56,672 bases of DNA from Ignavibacteriales bacterium (GTDB lineage Bacteria > Bacteroidota > Ignavibacteria > Ignavibacteriales > Ignavibacteriaceae), in the NCBI GenBank assembly GCA_003538625.1, contig DPRR01000040.1, forward strand, positions 1-56,672, read 5' to 3'. The position numbers and the translations under genes were made by a program. Shown here piece by piece: positions 26,545 to 35,575 of this stretch. Below the pieces are notes generated by a model that searched no databases, was not told the origin of the DNA, and saw nothing but the letters and a program-made list of their open reading frames with translations. The stretch's first letter is position 1; every line of letters starts with the position of its first letter.

Positions 26545-26718
26545 TTAATCTTTGTTTTGCTCCATTAAGTATCCTTCATAAAATGCGAGAGCCAACAATG
26601 ATAAAGTCCTTTGAATTAGCTCAATATCTTCATCGTTAGTATCTTCATAACCTTTAACGCTTCTAATTTCTTCTGGTGTTAATCGCCACTCTGCTTCATT
26701 TGCCTTTAAATCATTCAT
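26545..26718 (-). CDS. Hypothetical acidic protein, 57 aa
   Basis: I chose the ATG at 26718, which is preceded by an A/G-rich stretch, over a GTG at 26745. The product is acidic and helical (LTPEEIRSVKGYEDTNDEDIE, then LALAFYEGYLMEQ). It is 62 bp after the 58-aa gene on the same strand. No family is recognised. It may form a small operon with the two genes upstream. Confidence 0.45.
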   Translation of the reverse strand: MNDLKANEAEWRLTPEEIRSVKGYEDTNDEDIELIQRTLSLLALAFYEGYLMEQNKD

Positions 26719-26780
26719 CTTTTTCGGATGAAAGTAAACAATCACATCGACACCACAATTTATGATTTATTTTCAGTGGA

Positions 26781-26957
26781 TTAACGTTTCATTGCTTCCT
26801 GATATTTTATAATCAATTCAAGTTCAGCAAGCATCTTCAAAAAATCAATAACCTTTTCAGCTTGTTCGTCAGAAAGATTTTCATTCCCTTCTATTGCCTT
26901 TACTTTTTGGGCAAGCTTTTTCCATTTATCAGACAAAGAGTTTACGTACAGATTCAT
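26781..26957 (-). CDS. Hypothetical helical protein, 58 aa
   Basis: The ATG at 26957 gives a compact charged protein (MNLYVNSLSDKWKKLAQ, then NLSDEQAEKVIDFLKMLAEL). It looks like a three-helix bundle. It overlaps the end of the 251-aa gene by 29 bp, which suggests co-translation. No family is known to me. Similar size and composition are seen in antitoxin or immunity-type proteins, but nothing specific supports that. Confidence 0.45.
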   Translation of the reverse strand: MNLYVNSLSDKWKKLAQKVKAIEGNENLSDEQAEKVIDFLKMLAELELIIKYQEAMKR

Positions 26958-27684
26958 CTTTCGCAATTAATTGATGCTTTAGTGCTTTGTAGATATTCTC
27001 ATACCCCTCAGATGTTTGGTCTTTTTCAATTTTTCTTTTACCACCATCAACTATCGTCCCATCTGATTTACGAGCATAGAGATATACATGTGCTGAAGAC
27101 CTATGTTCAATACCTAAATGCATGTCACCAATACCGTGTAACGGACATTTGAACTCAATAAAGCTATCATCATTTTTAACTACACTATAATACCTCCAAT
27201 CAACAAATTTGACAAAATTTAAATATACTTTGTCAAGTCTTATGACTTTGTTCGTCAATTCCTTATTCTTATCTGAAGCATGACAATCAAATTGCTCTAA
27301 TAATTTTTCTCCTATTTTTTCTAAATCAAAAGGCTCGTTATGAAAACTTCCTTTATTTGTACTAATTAAATCTAAAACAAGTCCTCTCTCAACAATTGTA
27401 AACTTTATTGCTTCAATTGCACCTTTTTTCACCTCTAAATTTCCAAAGTCAAAATATGAAAATGTTAATCCATCTCCATTATTTTTAATAAAATAATCCC
27501 AAGGACAGAAGAAAGTCACACCATCAAGCTCATAACGTCTAACCTTTTCGGTAGAAAATATGAAATCATATATCTCAAAATCTTCGCTGATAATCTCCTC
27601 CCTAATGTATATTATTCTTGAAAGAGTGTCACCTTCAACTTCAATAAGAGAATCATAAGTAGTTGTTACAATTCTTTTTATCAT
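26929..27684 (-). CDS. Hypothetical protein, 251 aa
   Basis: I do not recognise this protein. It is alternating beta/alpha, with many aromatic and acidic residues in the first half. CPWDYF, KCPLHGIGDMHLGIEHRSS and VYLYARKSDGTIVDGGKRK are the most distinctive segments; Cys and His there could bind a metal. There is no signal peptide or membrane helix. It is followed by two small overlapping or close genes on the same strand, which might be its partners. Confidence 0.55.
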   Translation of the reverse strand: MIKRIVTTTYDSLIEVEGDTLSRIIYIREEIISEDFEIYDFIFSTEKVRRYELDGVTFFCPWDYFIKNNGDGLTFSYFDFGNLEVKKGAIEAIKFTIVERGLVLDLISTNKGSFHNEPFDLEKIGEKLLEQFDCHASDKNKELTNKVIRLDKVYLNFVKFVDWRYYSVVKNDDSFIEFKCPLHGIGDMHLGIEHRSSAHVYLYARKSDGTIVDGGKRKIEKDQTSEGYENIYKALKHQLIAKDESVRKLFV

Positions 27685-28136
27685 TTTTGTGTTTGTTTAT
27701 TAATGCTAATTGCCACAAATTATATACACTAAATTCTTTAACTTCAGAACATATTGGACAGATTTCACTTTAAAACTAAGAGATATTTTTCATTTTAAAA
27801 ATTCTTTCAATGATGACTTTTATGAATTCCGTTGTTTTTAAGGTTGTGGTTTCTAAAAATAACCTGTAAGAAAAAATGGCAACAATAATATTGACCTATT
27901 TTGAAAAAAGTACACAGAACTTTATCTGGTACTTTCAAACAAATTTTTCCCATTTAATTGTCTTCTTATTTTAATCTTGTAAGACCTATTTTTAGGATGT
28001 AATTTTGACCATTTTCATCCTGATTTAACTCAAAGAGTCATTGCTTTGAAAAACATCTATTCATTATTTGTCAATAAAAAACACTAATTTAACCAACAAT
28101 TTTTTACTTGGACTTTGAAATAGAACACACTTAATA
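27685..28136. other. Divergent intergenic region, no gene seen
   Basis: This 450-bp AT-rich gap separates the 251-aa gene (minus) and the AlkB-like operon (plus). I see no ORF of interest, no tRNA and no strong hairpin. It must hold the promoter of the 28137-35119 operon. The length is generous enough for regulation, but no clear operator repeat stands out. Confidence 0.4.
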
Positions 28137-28751
28137 ATGAGCCAATTAAACCTGTTTGACACATCAAATGATGAAAGTAAACCAGTAAAGATTAAGAATG
28201 GAGAATACATATTTGTTTCACAATTCTTTACCAAGCGGGAAGCCGATTTTTATCTGGAACGGTTTTCAAAATCAATTGTCTGGAAACAGGAAGAAATGAA
28301 GATGTACGGTAAAACCGTAAAATTTCCAAGGCTTACGGCCTGGTATGGCGATAACGACAAACCCTATTCATTTTCGGGTATTACACTTCAGCCACACCCG
28401 TGGACCAGAGAACTTCTGGAAATAAAAAACAAAATAGAGCCATTAAGCAACGAAAAGTTCAACAGCGTTTTATTAAATCTTTATCGTGACGGTAGTGATT
28501 CGATATCGTGGCATACCGATGCTGAAAAAGAACTTGGGAAGAATCCTGTTATCGTTTCTGTAAATTTTGGTGCGGAGCGAACCTTTCAGTTAAGGCACGT
28601 GGATACGAAAGAACGAATAGATATCTTTGTAACGCATGGTAGTTTGCTTATCATGATGGGAGAATTGCAACATTTCTGGCAACACCAGGTTCCAAAAACC
28701 AAAACACTTAAAACGAAACGTATTAACCTAACCTTTAGAGCCATAAAATGA
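28137..28751 (+). CDS. AlkB-like 2-oxoglutarate/Fe(II) dioxygenase
   Basis: This 204-aa enzyme is of the ALKBH2/AlkB type. The iron site is H126-x-D128 (SWHTDAEKELG) plus H183 (FWQHQVPK), and the 2-oxoglutarate site is near R195/R201 (KRINLTFR). The preceding NLYRDGSDSISWH and following VSVNFGAERTFQLRH are characteristic. AlkB enzymes remove methyl or etheno adducts from bases, and relatives oxidise modified bases. It overlaps the next gene by 4 bp (ATGA) as first gene of a four-gene operon with a radical-SAM-type protein and a methyltransferase-helicase fusion, so it may act in a dedicated DNA-modification or repair pathway. Confidence 0.92.
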   Translation: MSQLNLFDTSNDESKPVKIKNGEYIFVSQFFTKREADFYLERFSKSIVWKQEEMKMYGKTVKFPRLTAWYGDNDKPYSFSGITLQPHPWTRELLEIKNKIEPLSNEKFNSVLLNLYRDGSDSISWHTDAEKELGKNPVIVSVNFGAERTFQLRHVDTKERIDIFVTHGSLLIMMGELQHFWQHQVPKTKTLKTKRINLTFRAIK

Positions 28752-29755
28752 ACTGGGAAAAAATACAGATAATTGACGATGCAGGACAAAAAGTTGATGC
28801 ACAGGCTCCTGTTATTGTTTCTGCAAGTCGTTCAACCGATATCCCTGCGTTTTATGCCGATTGGTTTGTGAACAGGTGGGAAAAAGGTTATGTACGGTGG
28901 AAAAATCCGTTTAACGGTGTTTATTCATATGCTTCTTTCGTAAATACAAGGGCAGTTGTGTTTTGGTCGAAGAACCCGAAACCAATGCTAAAACATATTG
29001 ATTATCTGAATAAAAACATTAAGAACTACTATTTCCAGTATTCACTGAACGATTACGAAAAAGAAGGGTATGAGGGAAACGTTCCACCCCTGAAAAACCG
29101 AATTGAAACATTTAAAATATTATCCAAAGAGATTGGCAAAGACAAGGTAATCTGGCGTTTCGACCCATTACTGTTAACTGATACAATTGACGTTGGGGAG
29201 TTACTTAATCGGGTAAAAAATATAGGCGAACAACTAAATGAATACACCGAAAAACTGGTATTCAGTTATGCCGATATAAAGGTTTATACAAAGGTTGCAA
29301 ATAACCTAAAGAAAGAACATATCCCTTATCGGGAATTCTCTCCTGGTGATATGGTAAAATTTGCGGAAGGGCTTCAGGAACTCAATAAATCTTGGAAGTT
29401 AAAACTGGCGACATGTGCCGAAAAAGAACCCTTGGGAAAGTATGGAATTGAACACAATAAATGTATTGATGATGACCTGATGATTCAACTCTTTAGTCAA
29501 GATAAAAAGCTAATGGATTTTCTGGGTGTAAAAGAAGAAACACAGTTAAGTTTTTTCGAACCAGCAAGAAAGAATTTAAAGGATAAGGGACAACGAGAGC
29601 TTTGTGGCTGTATGATTAGTAAGGACATTGGACAATATAATACCTGTCCGCATGAATGTGTTTACTGCTACGCCAACACTTCGAAAGAAATAGCACGGGA
29701 AAACTATAGAAAATTTAAAGAAAATCCGACAGCGGATACAATAGTGGGGACCTAA
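28748..29755 (+). CDS. DUF1848 family protein, radical-SAM-like
   Basis: This 335-aa protein matches DUF1848: VIVSASRSTDIPAFY near the N-terminus, VNTRAVVFWSKNPKPM, WRFDPLLLT, and a C-terminal cysteine cluster CGCMISKDIG ... CPHECVYCYAN (about 288-312). The C-x3-C-x2-C at the end resembles a radical-SAM iron-sulfur motif placed at the C-terminus, and the family is thought to be a TIM-barrel relative. It is translationally coupled to the AlkB-like gene and 4 bp before the helicase fusion. In other genomes DUF1848 often occurs alone; its reaction is not established, to my knowledge. Confidence 0.88.
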   Translation: MNWEKIQIIDDAGQKVDAQAPVIVSASRSTDIPAFYADWFVNRWEKGYVRWKNPFNGVYSYASFVNTRAVVFWSKNPKPMLKHIDYLNKNIKNYYFQYSLNDYEKEGYEGNVPPLKNRIETFKILSKEIGKDKVIWRFDPLLLTDTIDVGELLNRVKNIGEQLNEYTEKLVFSYADIKVYTKVANNLKKEHIPYREFSPGDMVKFAEGLQELNKSWKLKLATCAEKEPLGKYGIEHNKCIDDDLMIQLFSQDKKLMDFLGVKEETQLSFFEPARKNLKDKGQRELCGCMISKDIGQYNTCPHECVYCYANTSKEIARENYRKFKENPTADTIVGT

Positions 29756-29759
29756 ACTA

Positions 29760-32700
29760 ATGCAAGCCTATATCGAACATATAAAAGGACTACAAAATCC
29801 TGAATTTCAAACAATAAGAAGAATTGCTGATGAGAGTATTTCTCATCTGTCACAATATGTTAGGGATTTGTTATGGCGTCAATTAAATCATGGAGTAACG
29901 CTTTTGGATTCCCATGAATTGATGTGTCAATACCTGTGGTCATACGGGAATATGCACCAGGCTAAACTATTGGACGCTTTAAAACAATTGCCCTCTTCGC
30001 TATATACACAACCTTTTGAAATAATAGACTGGGGATGTGGTCAGGCAATGGGAACGATTAATCTTTTCGATTACCTAAAAACGAAAAAGCTTGAACACAA
30101 TATTAAAAAGATTACCCTTGTCGAACCCTCTCAGCAAGCCCTGGATAGAGGTATTCTTCATACATCTGTATATGCATCGAAAGATGTTAAAGTAATATCA
30201 ATAAACAAATATTTCGAGAATGTCACACCCGAAGAGATTGAAAGCGATAGTGGGTTTCCGCAATTGCACATCTTTTCAAACATTCTTGATGTTGCCCAAA
30301 TTGATTTAAAGCATCTGGCAACCCTTATCAATCAGGTTGTTCTTTCAGACAATTATTTGGTTTGCGTGGGACCATTGAATCCTACCAATCAAAGAATTGA
30401 TGCGTTTCTTAGGTATTTTAATCCAGAAAGCGTTGAAGAAATATATGCTTTTGAGGATTCAAATTACGTTGCAGGTTTTATGAGAAGACCTGCAACGTAT
30501 AAAGCAAGAATATACAAACTCGAACCGAATACTGAAGGTCACCTTATCCCGATTGAATACTATCCTACGGTACAGTTTCATGCTGCATACGAGTTGGATA
30601 TTCTTAATACCTTCAGGAAAAAACACAAAAAGAACCTGAACGATAAATTCACACACTTTGAAGTTGCTGCACCTTTCGACCTTGGTGCAAGTGTTTATGA
30701 TGATGTGCATCCGATACTTGCAGTTGCCCACAATATTATTTCACGTGGACTTCCAACAAAAGCAAGTGTTTTTGTTGAAGAAAAAGTTGCTGAAGCCTTT
30801 AACTTGTCACATCGGGAAGTTACTCTTGGTGAGATAAAATATGTGGCAAATGATGGAGTTAAAATAGATAATATTGAAGAGCTCGCACTAAGTTATCTGG
30901 ATGATTCTGGTGGTATTCGTGCAGAAGATATTGTAAAGCTCCAGTTATTGTTGACGCCAATAGCCGTAGCAAGATTTCAGAAAGTTTTAGTAGAAGCCAT
31001 TATAACAGGAAAACTTCCTTTGGAGAAAGAGGAATGGCTGATTATGGTTGAAGAAAATGATGTTCCATTTGCTGCGCTTGCCATTAAAGATTTCGAATCT
31101 CTGTTCAATAACCTGACGCAATTGAGCGAAGACTTCATGGATACGATACTTCCCAGGATAAAGCTCAACATAGTTAGTAATACTACATTTAACGGTTCAC
31201 CTCTGCACCTTGATGCAAGTACAAGAAATTCTATTTCAAATGATTGGTTGAACACTCATTACGATTTGGTTGTAACCCAATCGGTTCTAAAAAGTGTGAA
31301 TGAATCCATAGAATCGTTTAGCAAATTTAAGTGCAGAAATAATTGTTATTTCAACATCAGGACCATTGATAAAAAAAGAAAAGATAGGGTTATATATACT
31401 TCCAACAGGATTCGATATAAAAACATTATTGAAAGAGATACAAAAGGGAACTATTTAGAAATAGCGAAAACCAAAATCCATTTAAGTTATTTTTTACAAC
31501 TGTTATTTCGAAAGGAATCGTTTCGCCCTGGGCAGTTGCCAATTTTAGACCGAGCATTACGAAATCTGCCTGTAATCGGGCTTTTACCTACAGGTGGTGG
31601 TAAATCACTAACTTATCAGATTGCCGCACTTTTACAACCTGGTGTAACTCTAATAATCGACCCGTTAAAATCATTAATGAAGGACCAATACGATGGTCTC
31701 ATAAACAATGGTGTGGATTGTGCAGCATTCATCAATTCTTCACTTTCACCACAGGAAAGAAAAGAAAAAGAGAATCAGATTGAAGCCTCTCAGCTAATAT
31801 TTGTTTTTCTGTCACCAGAACGATTGTCAATCGCTTCGTTCAGAGAGCGGTTAAAAAATATGCACGATTATAATGTTTACTTTTCCTATGGTGTGATTGA
31901 TGAAGTTCATTGTGTTTCTGAATGGGGACATGATTTCAGGTTTTCTTATTTACATCTTGGTCGAAATCTCTACAACTATGTTCGGGCAAAAGAAAATGAG
32001 ATTTCGCTGTTTGGACTCACAGCAACTGCATCATTTGATGTTCTGGCAGATGTGGAAAGAGAACTTTCGGGAAACGGTGCATTTAATTTGGATGCTGATG
32101 TAATAGTAAGATATGAAAATACCAACAGGTTAGAGCTTCAGTACAAAATCGAAAAGATAAAGGTTGAATTTGCGGAAGACCAATATTATGACAAAAACCA
32201 TATTATAGCCCCACATCTTCCGAGGGCTGTAAACATTACCGATACAAGACCACCTTTTTTCTCCAAAAGTGCTTTTTTGCAGGACTATACGAAACAGATA
32301 CCGAGATATATTAACGAACTACAACAAAATCAAAATATACAATTAATTAAAAATGAATTTGTTGAGAGGCAAAACAATTATGAAGGAATAGAACAGGACC
32401 TGAAAATTGAAATGCCGTATGATTACTATTCCGAAAGAGAAGTATTTAATCAGGCAGGTATTGTTTTTTGTCCACATGTCAATAGTACAGGTTTATCAGT
32501 TAATGAGAATTCGGAAAAATTAAAGCAGAATGGTATTCATAAAGTCGGGTCTTTCTCTGGTGCCGACAATGATGATAGTTCTATGAAGAACCTGGAGAAC
32601 TTCAGGGACAACAAAATACCGCTGATGGTAGCCACAAAAGCTTTTGGAATGGGTATCGACAAACCCAATGTGCGTTTTACCATTAATATGAATTATTCCA

Positions 32701-34313
32701 GTTCGCTTGAATCATTCGTACAGGAAGCTGGACGAGCTGGGCGGGACCGAAGAATGGCTCTTTCCACGATATTGTTATCCGATTACTCTTTGGCTAAGAT
32801 TAATGGTAGTTATCAAGTCCAAAAGTTTCCTCTTGGTATAATCAAAAATAAGTGGTTTTTAAAAGAAGACCTTGAATCGATTCTGGAACATTATGACCTG
32901 TCTGTGCCAGATGACCAAATGATGTTTGCAACTCCATCAAACGATATCGTAAAACTACACTGCTCAAAAGATAATAAAGCTTTTGCATTTGGTGAATGCG
33001 AAATTAAATGTTCACAATATAAGCGTTGTAGTCTTGCAAAGGTAAATAGTGAATCGAAAGGATGGAAAGCAGAGAATGAACTTATTCAGGAATTGCGGTC
33101 ACAAGGAATCAATCTGAGTAAGAAAAATTTTCAATATTTAAATCCAGACTACAATACTGTAATGTATTTCTTCAATGAATCTTTTAAGGGAGATTTCATT
33201 GAAAAGATATACATGGTCAAACTTCTGAACACAATAGAGGTAGAAGTTCAGACAAATGATTTCCCTGTAGAGTTGGAAACAAAGAATGGATTTCTTGAAA
33301 CGCTAAAAAATAAAAAACCTGGGGAACATGTAACTGTCTTTATCCCGTATGTGAAAGATGAAGATGTGAAGAACGCAGACACCCATGATACGTCTATAAA
33401 CCGTGCCAGCGACCTTTCAAAAGCAATTTACAGGATGACCTGTATAGAGCTTATTGAAGATTTCACTCAGGATTATACGAGTAAAAGATTCCGCATAATT
33501 GCAGTTAGAAAATCATCAGGGGATTATTACAGAGGTTTACGAAGGTTTCTACTTAGATATTATACCGAAGATAGAGCAAAAGTTGAATTGGAGAAAGCCA
33601 AAATAAATCCGATAAATTATTCAGGTGGAGATATTCTTGAAGAAGAGATATATAAATGTCTGGCATATTTAACGGAATTTGTTTATGATAAAATCTCCGA
33701 AAAACGAAAAAGGGCAATTGATGATATGAGGAACTTCTGTATCGAAGGGCTGAATGGTCATAGTTCCTGGATTGATGCAAATGAACGACTAAAGGATTAT
33801 ATATATTATTACTTTAATTCAAAGTATGCCAAGACTGACTACATAGCAGAGAATGGGGAACCATTTTCCCTGGTTGAAGATACAGAAGGTGGTAAAAAAT
33901 CTGATAGTTCAACACTCTTCAAGTACCTGAGGGTTATTGATGATGATATTGTAGGCGTTGGAACACCTCTGGACAATGTGAAGCACCTATATGGTGCAGT
34001 ACGGTTAATCTCCCGTTCTCTTACTGACAGTAACCCTGCTCTGGCACTACTCGAAGCATTTTGTCTGATTTACCTGGGGACCCGTGGCAATAAGAACCTT
34101 GAAAACCAATTGATTCAAAGTTATTCTGATGGTCTTGTGGAAAGTTCAGAACGGGCATCAACACAATCAGAATTTTGGAATTTATTCGAGAGCTATAACA
34201 AAAAGCTGGCCCCATACTTACTTTCTCAGGATTTACTCCAACTGAAAGAAGACGCAATGCTTCGTATACATACATCTAATCTAAAAAACATACTCGCAAA
34301 ATATACCGCATAA
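29760..34313 (+). CDS. Methyltransferase-RecQ helicase fusion, 1517 aa
   Basis: This very large fusion has an N-terminal part carrying a SAM-binding-like motif (IIDWGCGQAMGT, 88-99, then ITLVEP about 118-123), as in class I methyltransferases. A long linker domain (250-580) is unrecognised. A RecQ-type helicase follows: motif I LLPTGGGKS (608-616), motif II DEVHCVSEWGHDFR (from 714), and motif V/VI FGMGIDKPNVRF ... QEAGRAGRDRR. A Cys cluster (CEIKCSQYKRC, about 1080) fits the RecQ zinc-binding domain. Normal RecQ has about 600 residues, so some 900 residues are extra. Between motifs III and IV there is an insertion (about 780-900). It starts 4 bp after DUF1848 and its stop overlaps the next ATG (TAATG). 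Confidence 0.88.
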   Translation: MQAYIEHIKGLQNPEFQTIRRIADESISHLSQYVRDLLWRQLNHGVTLLDSHELMCQYLWSYGNMHQAKLLDALKQLPSSLYTQPFEIIDWGCGQAMGTINLFDYLKTKKLEHNIKKITLVEPSQQALDRGILHTSVYASKDVKVISINKYFENVTPEEIESDSGFPQLHIFSNILDVAQIDLKHLATLINQVVLSDNYLVCVGPLNPTNQRIDAFLRYFNPESVEEIYAFEDSNYVAGFMRRPATYKARIYKLEPNTEGHLIPIEYYPTVQFHAAYELDILNTFRKKHKKNLNDKFTHFEVAAPFDLGASVYDDVHPILAVAHNIISRGLPTKASVFVEEKVAEAFNLSHREVTLGEIKYVANDGVKIDNIEELALSYLDDSGGIRAEDIVKLQLLLTPIAVARFQKVLVEAIITGKLPLEKEEWLIMVEENDVPFAALAIKDFESLFNNLTQLSEDFMDTILPRIKLNIVSNTTFNGSPLHLDASTRNSISNDWLNTHYDLVVTQSVLKSVNESIESFSKFKCRNNCYFNIRTIDKKRKDRVIYTSNRIRYKNIIERDTKGNYLEIAKTKIHLSYFLQLLFRKESFRPGQLPILDRALRNLPVIGLLPTGGGKSLTYQIAALLQPGVTLIIDPLKSLMKDQYDGLINNGVDCAAFINSSLSPQERKEKENQIEASQLIFVFLSPERLSIASFRERLKNMHDYNVYFSYGVIDEVHCVSEWGHDFRFSYLHLGRNLYNYVRAKENEISLFGLTATASFDVLADVERELSGNGAFNLDADVIVRYENTNRLELQYKIEKIKVEFAEDQYYDKNHIIAPHLPRAVNITDTRPPFFSKSAFLQDYTKQIPRYINELQQNQNIQLIKNEFVERQNNYEGIEQDLKIEMPYDYYSEREVFNQAGIVFCPHVNSTGLSVNENSEKLKQNGIHKVGSFSGADNDDSSMKNLENFRDNKIPLMVATKAFGMGIDKPNVRFTINMNYSSSLESFVQEAGRAGRDRRMALSTILLSDYSLAKINGSYQVQKFPLGIIKNKWFLKEDLESILEHYDLSVPDDQMMFATPSNDIVKLHCSKDNKAFAFGECEIKCSQYKRCSLAKVNSESKGWKAENELIQELRSQGINLSKKNFQYLNPDYNTVMYFFNESFKGDFIEKIYMVKLLNTIEVEVQTNDFPVELETKNGFLETLKNKKPGEHVTVFIPYVKDEDVKNADTHDTSINRASDLSKAIYRMTCIELIEDFTQDYTSKRFRIIAVRKSSGDYYRGLRRFLLRYYTEDRAKVELEKAKINPINYSGGDILEEEIYKCLAYLTEFVYDKISEKRKRAIDDMRNFCIEGLNGHSSWIDANERLKDYIYYYFNSKYAKTDYIAENGEPFSLVEDTEGGKKSDSSTLFKYLRVIDDDIVGVGTPLDNVKHLYGAVRLISRSLTDSNPALALLEAFCLIYLGTRGNKNLENQLIQSYSDGLVESSERASTQSEFWNLFESYNKKLAPYLLSQDLLQLKEDAMLRIHTSNLKNILAKYTA

Positions 34314-35119
34314 TGGAAAATTCAAACATTCATAAATCTCTTTTGGAACTTGAAGGTAGCCTGAAAGACCTTCAGTCGGCAAGAAACCAGGTTAATAGTT
34401 TTTCAGTTAAGTCTGAACAGATGCTCGATGTTTATACCAAGATTCTGCATCATCTCGAATCACTTCAGACAAAGTTTGAAAAGGAAAATGACCATTTATT
34501 AAACCAGCTAACCCAGAAATATGAGAAGGTTAGTAACGTAATAAGTTCCAAATCAAATACATTGGAAGAAAAGTCTGCAAAATATATAGACATGCTTTCA
34601 AATTCCTATAACAAGGTGCAGCAAAAAATTAATGATTTGGAATATTCAATTAATGACGCAAAAGACAAAATTGATAAAACTGATTTCAATAAAAGCTTAA
34701 AAGAATTCGAATCGAAATTAGAAATAATAAATAAATCCATTTTATCATTTAATAAAGAGTTAGAAGAATTCAAAAAAAATGTAAACTATAATCTGCAAAC
34801 AGAACTCAAGAAGAACACCGATAATTACAACAATTTAATTAGCAAGGTTAACAATGCAATTAATGAGTCGAATAAAATAATAAAGGAAACTCAAGACTAC
34901 TTAGAAGTTCAAAAAAATAAAATTGCCGAATTAGGCCAAAAAGTTGACTCAAAATTTAACGCTTTATCAAATTATATATTGGAATTCGATAATAAAATTG
35001 AAAAGCTCACAGAAAAAAATCACTCACTTAAAAAGCAAAATAAAATTATTGTTGGTATATCTGTTGGGTCTTTATTAATGTGTCTTGTGATTTTAATTTT
35101 ATTAATTATAAATAATTAA
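34313..35119 (+). CDS. Coiled-coil protein with C-terminal membrane anchor
   Basis: This 268-aa protein is almost entirely predicted coiled coil from residue 5 to about 240 (LLELEGSLKDLQSARNQV, then heptad-rich lysine/glutamate sequence). It ends with one hydrophobic helix (IIVGISVGSLLMCLVILIL) at the very C-terminus, so it is a tail-anchored membrane protein facing the cytoplasm. Its ATG overlaps the helicase stop (TAATG). It may tether the helicase complex to the membrane or act as a membrane effector; both are inference. No enzyme motif is visible. Confidence 0.8.
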   Translation: MENSNIHKSLLELEGSLKDLQSARNQVNSFSVKSEQMLDVYTKILHHLESLQTKFEKENDHLLNQLTQKYEKVSNVISSKSNTLEEKSAKYIDMLSNSYNKVQQKINDLEYSINDAKDKIDKTDFNKSLKEFESKLEIINKSILSFNKELEEFKKNVNYNLQTELKKNTDNYNNLISKVNNAINESNKIIKETQDYLEVQKNKIAELGQKVDSKFNALSNYILEFDNKIEKLTEKNHSLKKQNKIIVGISVGSLLMCLVILILLIINN

Positions 35120-35121
35120 AT

Positions 35122-35538
35122 ATGAATAAGATACAATAGACATTAATAAAACGATTTGGAAATCATCGTGTTATTTTCTGGTACGATGAAAAACAGTAAT
35201 TAACCGAACTGTTTACAGAAATAGATATTGAAGGTGTGGAGAAGATTCATGTAAAAGAAAACGAATTCGAAGTTAAATACATCATTTTTAAACAAAAACC
35301 TGACACCAAATTCCTTTTGTATGTTACAGGTAATAAACCTGCAAGTGAAGACAATTGGCTATTGGATTTAGAACTGTCTCATCATATTTTACATACTGAC
35401 CTGAAAATCGGTCTGGGTTATCACCTTAAAGACCTGACTGACCTGCTACCACACAATATTAACCCAAGAAACCAAAACAATAATATTACTGTCTACGAAG
35501 CCTCTCAAAGTTCTTCGAATGTTTTAGAGAAACTCTGA
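35122..35538 (+). pseudogene. pglZ: Decayed BREX pglZ, N-terminal fragment
   Basis: Read from ATG 35122, the frame gives the start of a BREX PglZ phosphatase-type protein: HRVIFWYDEKQ, then GVEKIHVKENEFEVKY, KFLLYVTG and NWLLDLELSHH, the usual N-terminal landmarks. Two in-frame stops break it (TAG 35137-35139, TAA 35197-35199), and everything after about 139 codons is missing, out of about 800. No other BREX gene is in the window. It lies 2 bp after the coiled-coil gene, so a BREX locus probably stood here before deletion or recombination. Confidence 0.75.
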
Positions 35539-35575
35539 AAATGTTATCTGATTTTCAATGAAAACAAAACGGGGT

